Assembly: GCF_000372725.1 (NCBI RefSeq)
Contig: NW_005199029.1
Location: 35,866 to 59,863, forward strand
Length of the DNA: 23,998 bases
Direction of reading: 5' to 3'
Origin: Emiliania huxleyi CCMP1516
Taxonomy: Eukaryota > Haptophyta > Isochrysidales > Noelaerhabdaceae
In this document: piece by piece, positions 7,797 through 15,665 of the stretch
How positions within the stretch are numbered: the stretch's first letter is position 1
How the letters are laid out: each line of letters begins with the position of its first letter
The notes under the pieces: generated by a model
Databases searched by the model: none
What the model was told of the DNA's origin: nothing
What the model saw: the letters and a program-made list of their open reading frames with translations, nothing else
Program-made: the position numbers and the translations under genes

Positions 7797-8590
7797 CCGA
7801 CGCCTTGCGCAGCATCCGCCCTGATCGCTCGTTCCCGCAGAGGCGTTGGCGGCTGGCTGTCGCTTCCTGAGGAGGCGGTGGAAGGAGCGCAGTGCGGGGA
7901 AGCATCGCTCCGCGCCTCAAGAGCGGCCAGCGGGGCGGCCGGTGCCACGCGAGCATCGCATCGGCCACCCTCCGTCGCGGCCGAGGTGCGTGAGGAGGGG
8001 AGGGGTTCACATGGACTTGGAGAGTGAGTTTGCACAAACAAGGGTGGAGTGCAGTGCGCGAGGCAGGTTTGTGCGCAGAGTCTGACAATCGCCAAGCGAG
8101 CGAGCGCTTCTCGGCGTCGAGCGCCACAGCGGACCAGAGCATGGAACTCTATCAACTGGCGCTTTGCGCCAGTAGCCAGAGCTCGACGCACCTACCAGCA
8201 GAAGGCAGCACGCCTAACGCTCGCGGCATGGTCATGGAGCCAAGCCTCGCGAGTGGGACAGTGTGTGAGGAGAGTGCAGGTATCCGACGCGACCACACAA
8301 GCGAGAGACACACACAAGCGAGTGCAGCCGAAGTGTGGCGGAAGTGTGCAAAATGCGGAGCTTGGCAGGGCGGCAGCACGACCGTCTATAAGCACACACT
8401 CGTCGAGCCTCAATAATGAACCGCGCCAGTGCCTGTAGTAACGCACGAGGCTCATTGACAGTAGCGGGAACCGCACGGCCGGCCTTCGCGGGCGCGTGTT
8501 ACCGCGGCCGAGTCCGCAGGGACGAGAGCCCCACACGTTCTGCTTCGCAACACTGTGGACGCGCAAGTGAGACACAGGAGTCGTACCGGG
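7797..8590 (+). repeat. Dispersed repeat, copy B
   Basis: The direct counterpart of 2938-3975, starting at CCCGACGCCTTGCGCAG. It keeps the hairpin (8155-8173) and the TATA-like box (8387-8392) but lacks the ~300-base internal segment of copy A. It ends just before the CA microsatellite. Confidence 0.8.
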
Positions 8591-8613
8591 TAAGCGGGAA
8601 GAAGTAAACACGA

Positions 8614-8770
<157 letters not shown>

Positions 8771-8910
8771 GGGATGATGGCTGCGCGCTAAAAAGCCTCG
8801 ACTGGCCGCTCGTAACAGGTGAGGGCCGTGAACGTTTTATGTTTGCCGCCCGTGAACGAAGGGCACGGCGCTCCATGCTTTCGTTCTAGCGTAGACCAAA
8901 TCTCTCTCTC

Positions 8911-9651
8911 TCTCGTCGCACGGTTTCGAACCGCAATGACAATCTTGTGGCTAGATACCTGCTAACACACGGAACGAAAATCCGTCGCTGGACGGCCGAA
9001 AGCGTTGTGGTTGCGGCCCCGTTTTGCCGCGTGCGTCAGTGAAGGGCGTCCCGTGTGCTGGACGTTGTCGAAGAAGTCACCACCTTCACGCTGGCATTCA
9101 AGTGCGGCAAACGTGTGTCAAAAAGGAAGCAGCCAGAGCCGGCTGCGGATCGGGTCGAGGCAGCAGCAGACAAGCTCGTCCCTGTCCTAAAGACATACCG
9201 CAAGAACAGGGGTCTAGAGCGAGAGGAGCTGCCACGCGCTTGCTCGGCCATCCGTCATCTCAGCTCGGTCCAGTAGCGGCCACCGGCCGAAGCCTACTGT
9301 GTACCATTGCCGTTGCGATAGCACGCCTGGCCGGAATGTGGCCAGAGCAGTGCTGCTGTCGCCCGCCAAATCGACCCGGCTCTCAACCAAACTGGCAGCT
9401 GGATCGACATTGATCGGATTGCCTCGCGCTCATCAAGGTGGCAAGCTCACATCGAGGCGGCTCTAATGGCGACTTTGAGGCTGCCGCGCCCGCGGAGCCG
9501 GATCCCGACGCAGAGCCGCCTCTCAACGATGGCTCAGTTGACAGCACCCACACCGGCGAGAGCGTCTGTCTGCGTGCTCGGGGCGCTGAGCTGGGTGCGG
9601 GCAGCCGCCCCTAGCCGACGCGGAGTATTGGGGCCAGTACTCGGGGTCTGA
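8911..9651 (+). pseudogene. Decayed ORF with three in-frame stops
   Basis: One reading frame gives plausible protein over about 740 bases, broken by TGA 9040, TAG 9274 and TAG 9319. Piece 1 includes NDNLVARYLLTHGTKIRRW. Piece 2 (about 9055-9273) includes LDVVEEVTTFTLAFKCGKR and DKLVPVLKTYRKNRGLEREE. Piece 3 (after 9321) includes RQIDPALNQTGSWIDIDRI; after about 9465 a second frame (SNGDFEAAAPAEPDPDAEPP) reads better, suggesting a frameshift as well. No ATG starts the frame. The family was not recognised; a relic of a mobile-element ORF is most likely, with exons of a poorly resolved gene as the alternative. Confidence 0.4.
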
Positions 9652-10968
9652 GTCCGTCGCGCGGCTCGCGCCTCCTCCAGTGAGGTTGAACGTGTCTCGA
9701 GGTCGACGTGGTTTATCTTCCTCGTTTAGTATATGTGTATATTGTCGAACCCTCCGCCGGACACGTGCCAGACAGAGGGGCGCTGCCCGGGGCCCACGTG
9801 CGCAAACCTTCGACCCCCAACCCGCGTGCGCCGGCCCTCTGCCACACCGCTGGCCGTCCTGACTGTGACTCCGTCACCGTAGAGCAAGAGCGTTGGACCG
9901 ATTGAGACTGAGTGTGCTGGGTGGTGCCACCGCGAGGCTGTGAGCCCACCTGAGGTTCCGAGCTATGAAAGTGTGGCTGAGTTGAACTCTCGTCAACCTC
10001 TCATGAGTTCGGCAGCACTGGGCCTGTGCATCCAACAGTGATCAAGCGCAGGGGGAAGGGGGACAACCCGCCGCCCTCAGTTGCATCCCACCGAAGTGGT
10101 CTGATGCGCCTGCCCCATCCTAAGACTGCCGGGAAGTCATCCCTTCTGCGGTGCGTGCGGAAGAGGATAGCATGTAGTAGTGTAGCCACTCGCTTCCTGC
10201 ACCCTCGGCCTCACGAGCTGTTTTCTGTCGTCCCCCTCAATCAGAGCCGATTGTGCAATGCGGCAAATTTGAGTCACCAGCCATCGGCGTGTACCTTGGC
10301 AGGTGAAGAGAACTGCATCCGCACTGCATCCGCACCAGAGGCGCCTCAACCCGTGTCCGCCACTAACTCGGATTCCGAAGGCGAAGCAGCTCGGCCGTGA
10401 GCACCAGAGGGTTATGCTCTTATAACCAGTCGAGAATGCGGCCCCAAGAGCACGGTCGGCCCAATTGCCGCAGCTTCAATTGGCTATTGCGCATGCAAAT
10501 GGGCGTAGAAACCGGGGCGGCTCGCTTGAACCGGCCGCCATGCAAACTCGTGGTCGCTCAGAAAAAATAGAAGTGAGGGGACACCCTCGCCCTTCCCCGC
10601 CAGGAACGGGAGCACAGTGAATGCGCCGAGCGGGGATTCTTCTTCGCCTCAGGGTGTGGGAGAGGACGACGTCTGGTTGGTAGACGTTGAAGCTGGCTGG
10701 CTGTGTGTATCCTGGGCGGGACCTCGATCCTGATACGAGCAAGTTGGATCGCGTAACACCAATCCTCGCTACCCACCGGGGAACGATATCGCAACGAGAA
10801 CCGAAAAGAATTTTACAACAAAACTCCCTCGCACGACACTGGGCACGGGACTGGCGCGCACTGGCAGGTAGGTAGGTAGAAAGGTGAAGAACAGCCAGGC
10901 TCGGACTGGACACCAACGCGGTATGGGTGGACGCCGGACAGATGATGACGGCACGAACGAGCGAAAAG
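9652..10968. other. Intergenic, no convincing gene
   Basis: Several short ORFs exist, the longest 10026-10400 from a GTG, but none shows motifs or a proper start. It contains a short AT-rich stretch at about 9725-9742, the second copy of the octamer repeat (10440-10545) and a GTAG run at about 10866-10878. It presumably includes the promoter of the FHA gene. Confidence 0.4.
10440..10545 (+). repeat. Short dispersed repeat with octamer ATGCAAAT, copy 2
   Basis: Counterpart of 7403-7490, with the core CTATTGCGCATGCAAATG identical in both. Here it lies about 540 bases upstream of the FHA-gene ATG. Confidence 0.6.
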
Positions 10969-11011
10969 CAGGTACACCACCCAAAAGAAAATTTCCGGCG
11001 GGCGCCAAGCA
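10969..11011 (+). promoter_or_regulatory. Shared upstream block, second copy
   Basis: GGTACACCACC, AAAAGAAAATTTC and GGGCGCCAAGCAG in the same order as at 5926-5979, with a shorter gap before the last word. It ends about 70 bases before ATG 11080, inside the probable 5'-UTR. Confidence 0.4.
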
Positions 11012-11079
11012 GCCATCCGCTCTCTTGGCACTGTCAGCCTCCCGCTCCAAATCGCTCCAGCCGACAACCGCTCCAGCCG

Positions 11080-12366
11080 ATGGCCAAGCGAGAGCGCGAG
11101 GAGCCGCGGTGGGGGACCCTCGTGCCCCACAACCCGCAGCAGTGCGAGGGCCCGGCCCCTCTCCACGGGCGCGTCGTCATTGTCGGCCGAGAGGGCGACG
11201 TGCGAGCGCCGTGCAACCCGCATCTCTCGAGGCAGCACATCCGGCTCGAGCGAGAGGACGGCAGGGTTTACGCGACGCATCTCTCGGCGGTAAACACAAC
11301 CTGGCTCAACGGATCGAGGCTCGAGCAGAACCAGCGGACCCTCATCGAGCCATGCGCGGGCAACGCGCCGCACCAGCTGGATGGCGAGGCGGACGACGCG
11401 CCTCTGATCTTCGTCAGCGTCGTGCACGCCCGCGCGGCGCGCGATTGCATCGAGGCCGAGCTGGTCGATGGCTGGTGCGGCTGGTCGCTCCGCCTCGAGC
11501 CCGCCAACGATTGTGGCAGTGCGGCGGCTGCTTCAACGATTGTGGCGGTGGCGCCGGAGGCGGTGGCGCCGGCGCCGGCGCCGGCGCCGGCGGTGGTCGT
11601 CGATCAGGAGCCGCGCACGCAGCTTGAGCGCGTGCTCGAGGGGGGACTGCTGTGCAGCCCCGAGTACATCTGCTCCCACGATGCTTCGATTGCTCCGATC
11701 CTCTTCATCTCCCTCGACAACTCTCTGGTGAGGCGGCACGTCGCTAGCGCGCCCGGGGCCTTCACCCGCAACTGGCTCAACACGGCGGTGGCGGCCAACC
11801 AAGAGTGTGAGCGTCGCCCGCCCACTACTCTCGCCCTCGCCTCTGTAGCCCACCGAGTCCCTCCTCTTCCTGCTCAGATGCCCCGCTCGAGGAGTGGTAC
11901 TACCAAAAGTTGGCCGCGCTTGCGAGCGAGGGCTACCGCCTCGTCGTCATTGGCCAGCGCGTGCAGGCCATCAGCCTCTCGCCCCCCGCCTCTCCACCCC
12001 CGCCCCCTCTCTGTAATTCCACTGGCCCAAATGCAGGCGAACCACAACCCGAACAACGCCAAGGTGCGCTGCGCCGTGCAAATGATCGAGGCGGTCTCGG
12101 TCCGTGTTGCACAGCCGCTCGAGTACGTCCTCTCCATCTCGCGGGACGTCAGCAAGACGTCCAACCAGGACGGCTTTTGGCGCGCGATTGAGGCCGCCGT
12201 CGGCCGGCCCGTCGGCGGCAAGGACAAGTACGCCGCCGGCGTCTGCCGGCGGTGGGACCCGAGCCTGCTGGGCCACGCGGCGCCGGCCACCGACATCGAC
12301 CGGCGCTTTGTGGCGTTGCGCTTGGGTCTGACGCCGTTGACAAAGAGCCAGGTTATGGCTCTTTGA
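11080..12366 (+). CDS. FHA domain plus PNKP-type HAD phosphatase-like protein, catalytic site degenerate
   Basis: Model: exons 11080-11806, 11878-11966 and 12037-12366, giving 381 residues in one frame. Intron 1 (71 nt) is AGT|GTGAGC...CTCAG; intron 2 (70 nt) is GC-AG, CAG|GCCATC...TGCAG. Residues ~25-115 form an FHA domain (GR at 36-37, LSRQH at 49-53, WLNG at 75-78), a phosphothreonine-binding module. An Ala/Pro linker follows. Residues ~205-381 follow the 3'-phosphatase domain of polynucleotide kinase-phosphatase: ILFISLDNSL for motif I, LAALASEGYRLVVIGQ for motif II, SK before TSNQDGFW for motif III, AAG then DIDRRF near the end. In motif I the family's DxDGT is S-L-D-N-S, so the nucleophilic Asp (211) is Ser; the motif II Thr-Asn is also lost. 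No kinase domain follows. The protein is probably a phosphopeptide-binding pseudo-phosphatase, perhaps a DNA-repair scaffold. ATG 11080 is chosen because the FHA domain starts soon after. Confidence 0.8.
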   Translation: MAKREREEPRWGTLVPHNPQQCEGPAPLHGRVVIVGREGDVRAPCNPHLSRQHIRLEREDGRVYATHLSAVNTTWLNGSRLEQNQRTLIEPCAGNAPHQLDGEADDAPLIFVSVVHARAARDCIEAELVDGWCGWSLRLEPANDCGSAAAASTIVAVAPEAVAPAPAPAPAVVVDQEPRTQLERVLEGGLLCSPEYICSHDASIAPILFISLDNSLVRRHVASAPGAFTRNWLNTAVAANQECERRPPTTLALASVAHRVPPLPAQMPRSRSGTTKSWPRLRARATASSSLASACRPSASRPPPLHPRPLSVIPLAQMQANHNPNNAKVRCAVQMIEAVSVRVAQPLEYVLSISRDVSKTSNQDGFWRAIEAAVGRPVGGKDKYAAGVCRRWDPSLLGHAAPATDIDRRFVALRLGLTPLTKSQVMAL

Positions 12367-13007
12367 TGGCGTGTGGGGGGGGGGGGGGGATCGGTGCATC
12401 CTGGGATCGGTGCATCCTTGGTCGGTGGACATTGCGTGTCCACCCGTACAGTCTGCGAGCAGGGTTCGTGGGAATGCAGGCGGGCGTCGCGGGCGCTACA
12501 TAGCGGGCAGTGGGAGCGCCGCCTCCTCACCCACTGCCTGCTAGCCACTGTACTGTTAGTGTGTCGCCCTCTTCTGTTGCGACTTGGATGCATGTGGTAC
12601 TATATTAGCATGTGTCGGATGCGGCGCGCGTCCTCTAAAAAGAAGTCCTTCCCGTCGCTTTTCTTTTCTCTCACCTATTTCCTCGAAAGCTCTCTGAGGA
12701 CGCGTCCCGCGTCACCATCGACACGTCAGTGCTGAGTGCAGCCCACCTCCCTCGCTCGGGTGCTCACAGCCCGTTGTTCGCATCCGCTACTTCAGCCCTC
12801 GATCTCCACTCGCCTCCATCGCCTCTTCGCTCGCCTCCACTCGCCTATCCGCTCGCCTCCACTCGCCTCTCCGCTCGCCTCCAGCTCACCTCGCCTCCGT
12901 GCACTAGACGCAACCATCGGCGATCGCGCCTGGCCGCCAATCTCCACCTCCTGCTGCTGAGATCCCAGCGCCTATCACTATCGCACCACTCCTCGCTGGT
13001 AGGTCCA
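12367..13007. other. Intergenic between convergent genes, with G-run and minisatellite
   Basis: A run of 15 G lies at 12375-12389, right after the FHA-gene stop. At about 12829-12900 a CTCGCCTCCACTCGCCT unit of roughly 22 bp repeats 2.5-3 times. At 12403-12422 GGATCGGTGCATCC-like words repeat. No gene is supported. Confidence 0.55.
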
Positions 13008-13047
13008 CGTTGAGCACTGGCCGTGGCTTACACGCCAGTGCTCGACG
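13008..13047. other. 14-bp stem hairpin between convergent genes
   Basis: CGTTGAGCACTGGC pairs with GCCAGTGCTCGACG around a 12-nt loop; 13 Watson-Crick pairs and one G-T pair. It lies between the 3' ends of the plus-strand FHA gene and the minus-strand sulfotransferase-like gene, so an RNA 3'-end role is possible. There is no T-run typical of a bacterial terminator. Confidence 0.65.
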
Positions 13048-13128
13048 GCTGCGAGAGTCTTGGGCGAGTCGCTCGGCGTGTGTCAAGGGGACCTCTCAGT
13101 GGCTGTAGACGCTGCATGATTTGCGTCT

Positions 13129-13168
13129 CACGACCTCGTATTGTCGGCTCACGACCTCGCACTGTCGA
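13129..13168. repeat. Direct 20-bp duplication
   Basis: CTCACGACCTCG followed by TATTGTCG is followed at once by CTCACGACCTCG plus CACTGTCG. The stretch 13048-13304 otherwise shows nothing but a CACAC-rich end, presumably the 3'-UTR of the minus-strand gene. Confidence 0.7.
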
Positions 13169-13304
13169 CTCCTCTTCCACACGCCCTGTTGCAGGACTCA
13201 CTCCGCTCTCACTCTCTCACCGGGCCGCTTGGGGCTTGGCTATCCTTTGTTCACCAAGGAGACACACTTTTGCCTGTACACATGCCTCCATACTCACACT
13301 CAAA

Positions 13305-15536
13305 TCACACACACAAGTCTTCGTCTTCAGGCCAGTACTCCGCCAGGAACTGATCGAAGTCAGCGTCACGGATATCGCTCACATCGCTCTTTGCGCTCTG
13401 CTCACTCGCGTGCTTCCGGGCAAAGGTGCCATGCTCGAGCCCCTCGACGCCAAGCTGGAGGAGCGCCTGCTGGAGGTCGCCGCCAAAGTCGGCGCCGTGC
13501 TCGCGGCGCAGCACCACGGTGCGCACGCACCGCGCGTGCCGGCGCGCTGCGTCCAGGTAATGCTGCTGCGGCCGCAGCAACGCCCACGTGCCTGCCTCAA
13601 CCCTGTGTCGCACCAGCGCGTCGAGCAGTGCAGCAGGCGAGACAAAGGAGGCCGCGCCGCCGAGCGCCTCGACCATCCACGCCCAACTCGGCTTCGCCCT
13701 CACCGACCACAATTTGGTCAGGGCGCTGCGAGCGCGCTGCAGCGGCGGCGTGAGCAACACGACGGCGGACCAGTCCGCGGGCACTTCCGACCCGTGCATC
13801 CGCTCCGGCGCGTCGAATGGCGCGACGACCCACTCATCTCGCCCATAGAGCGCAGAGAGCACGGAGATTGTGCCCGTGCGGCCCGGCGAGAGGATGGCGA
13901 CGCGCGCGGCGTGGTGCGACGCGACGCACTGAGGCGCGACGTGGTAGCCGAGTGCCGTGAGAGAGGAGAAGGAGATGCGGGCAGCGCCGACGACGCCCGT
14001 CGGCTGCGCGCTGCGCGAGGCGTTGGACACCGAGATCAGCGTGTTGTAGTAGTCGGACTTGTAGCGCAATCTCCGCTCCAACACGTCGCAGAGCCACCGC
14101 CCCGCAGGCGGCTCATCGACGACGGGGGGAAGGGAGTCGAGGAGCGAGCTGCGCAACATCCTAACTCCCTCCTCGGAGCACAGCAGCGAGGCGCCGCCGG
14201 CCGCCATCCAGCGGGCGGCGTCGTCGAGAGTGCTCTCCGCGGAGAGGCGGGCCTCGGCCTCTTCGACGGACGGCAGCGGCGCGCCCCGCGCGCGGGCCAG
14301 CACCAGCGCGTGCGCGGCGGAGCAGCAGCCGCGCAGCTCGCGTGTGAGGCGGCCATGCGAATAGTTGCCGGTGCGCGAGAAGCCGGCGCCCATCGTCCCA
14401 CGCCCGTGACCCGTGCCACGCAGGACGTGGCGCTGCTCGTCGTGGAACGTCCTCTCGGCCCATCCGACGGCGGCATGGTTGCCGTGGGAGAAAAGGAGCG
14501 CGAGCTGTACATGCTCGAAGGCTTCGGCGGGCGACAAGTCGAGGGAGTCGCGGCTGCCGACGCACACGCCGGCGCGGCGCAGCACCGTCGCCCACTCCTC
14601 CCCCCCATAACAAAAAAGGCGCAGCGCCTCATTCCCCCCGGCGTTGCCCTGGAAGCGCCGGAAGTAGTCGCTGGTCGCGAAGACCCGCTCGATCCCTCCG
14701 ATCCACTTCCAGCGCTCGGCGGCCGACTGAGTCGCCTCCATCGGGCCGAGGCGGAGAAGGTTCTCGTGCAGCAAGCTGAGGCCCAACCCCGGCGGCCCGT
14801 GCGGCGCGAGCTCCTCGAGCACGGCGGCGTGCAGCGCGGTCGCGGGCTGATTGACGGCCGCGCGCACCATGTCCTCGACATTGACGTCGGACCAGCCTTC
14901 GGCTGCCACGGGTGGCGGCGGCCCTGCTACTCGAACTGCATCCCAGATGGCCTCGCGGAGGGCGCGCGATATGCGTGTGCCGGGGTCGAGCGCGCGCATA
15001 GAGGCTGCCACCGCAGCTGCAGCGTCCGAGACAGCCCCAGCCGCCGCGGCGTCGAGCCCCGCTGCTAGCAACTGGCGAGCTTCTCGCTTGCTCAGGCTGC
15101 GCGCCACCCTGAGCGGCTCTCGCATGTGCAGCTCGCACGCCCGCCTCCACACACCATCGCGCCGCTCGAGCTCGCCCTCGACGCGCCCGCGCAGGTCACC
15201 GCCGTCGCCGAGCGCGTCGACATCGAGCGCGAGGAGGGCCGCCAGCCCGGCGGCGGCCTCACGCCGCATCCCCGCAGCGACGGCGGCATCCTCCGCCGCA
15301 CCGCCTCTCAGCAGGAGCAGCGCCACCGCCGCGTCGCACATCGCCCCCGCCGAGGCGGCGATGAGCGCGCCACGAGCAGATTCAAGGACCCGACGGTGGT
15401 CGAGAGGCGCATGCCGCCGCACGTCGGGCGTCGCGAGCGCCGCCAGCTGGCCGGCTGGCGTGGGCGCCTCGAGGGCGCGCCTCGCGAGCGTCTCCTCGGT
15501 GACGCCTACAGTGACACTCCCATCTAGCTCTCGCAC
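13305..15536 (-). CDS. Sulfotransferase-like C-terminal domain on a large unknown N-terminus
   Basis: An uninterrupted 743-codon frame ends at TGA 13305. Residues ~541-743 look like a sulfotransferase-2-type fold: a PAPS-binding-like loop VAILSPGRTGTISVLSAL (545-562), then SALTKLW, then TVVLRREHGADFGGDLQQAL (where the family has a hydrophobic-R-E..DF pattern), and a Y-rich C-terminus (FDQFLAEYWPED). Such enzymes move sulfate from PAPS to sugars or proteins, usually in the Golgi, but no signal or membrane segment is visible. Residues 1-540 are unrecognised and helical, with WKWIGGIERVFATSDYFRRF and FCYGGEEWATVL as distinctive stretches. The frame starts at GTG with no upstream ATG; the first ATG is at residue 66. 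A good acceptor (CACTGTAG|GCGTCACC, exon from 15505) lies near the start, so the true 5' end is probably spliced, perhaps to the gene immediately upstream. Confidence 0.6.
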   Translation of the reverse strand: MRELDGSVTVGVTEETLARRALEAPTPAGQLAALATPDVRRHAPLDHRRVLESARGALIAASAGAMCDAAVALLLLRGGAAEDAAVAAGMRREAAAGLAALLALDVDALGDGGDLRGRVEGELERRDGVWRRACELHMREPLRVARSLSKREARQLLAAGLDAAAAGAVSDAAAAVAASMRALDPGTRISRALREAIWDAVRVAGPPPPVAAEGWSDVNVEDMVRAAVNQPATALHAAVLEELAPHGPPGLGLSLLHENLLRLGPMEATQSAAERWKWIGGIERVFATSDYFRRFQGNAGGNEALRLFCYGGEEWATVLRRAGVCVGSRDSLDLSPAEAFEHVQLALLFSHGNHAAVGWAERTFHDEQRHVLRGTGHGRGTMGAGFSRTGNYSHGRLTRELRGCCSAAHALVLARARGAPLPSVEEAEARLSAESTLDDAARWMAAGGASLLCSEEGVRMLRSSLLDSLPPVVDEPPAGRWLCDVLERRLRYKSDYYNTLISVSNASRSAQPTGVVGAARISFSSLTALGYHVAPQCVASHHAARVAILSPGRTGTISVLSALYGRDEWVVAPFDAPERMHGSEVPADWSAVVLLTPPLQRARSALTKLWSVRAKPSWAWMVEALGGAASFVSPAALLDALVRHRVEAGTWALLRPQQHYLDAARRHARCVRTVVLRREHGADFGGDLQQALLQLGVEGLEHGTFARKHASEQSAKSDVSDIRDADFDQFLAEYWPEDEDLCV

Positions 15537-15665
15537 TGCCGCGCCCTCTCGTCTCCTCGCCTCGGCTCGCCACCTAGATCGACACCGCCGCAGTCAGAGA
15601 CGTGTCACGTTATCACCGCCGCAATCGCGTCACGCTCCCACCTAGATGACGCAATCCTGTCACGC

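Noticed and set aside
8917..8940. tRNA-like T-arm (GGTTTCGAACC)
   Set aside because: No matching acceptor stem, D-arm or anticodon arm within 80 bases upstream, and the stem is only 3 bp.
13023..15068. 681-codon plus-strand ORF
   Set aside because: Antisense to the sulfotransferase-like ORF; basic low-complexity product and no start context. In GC-rich genes such shadow frames are common.
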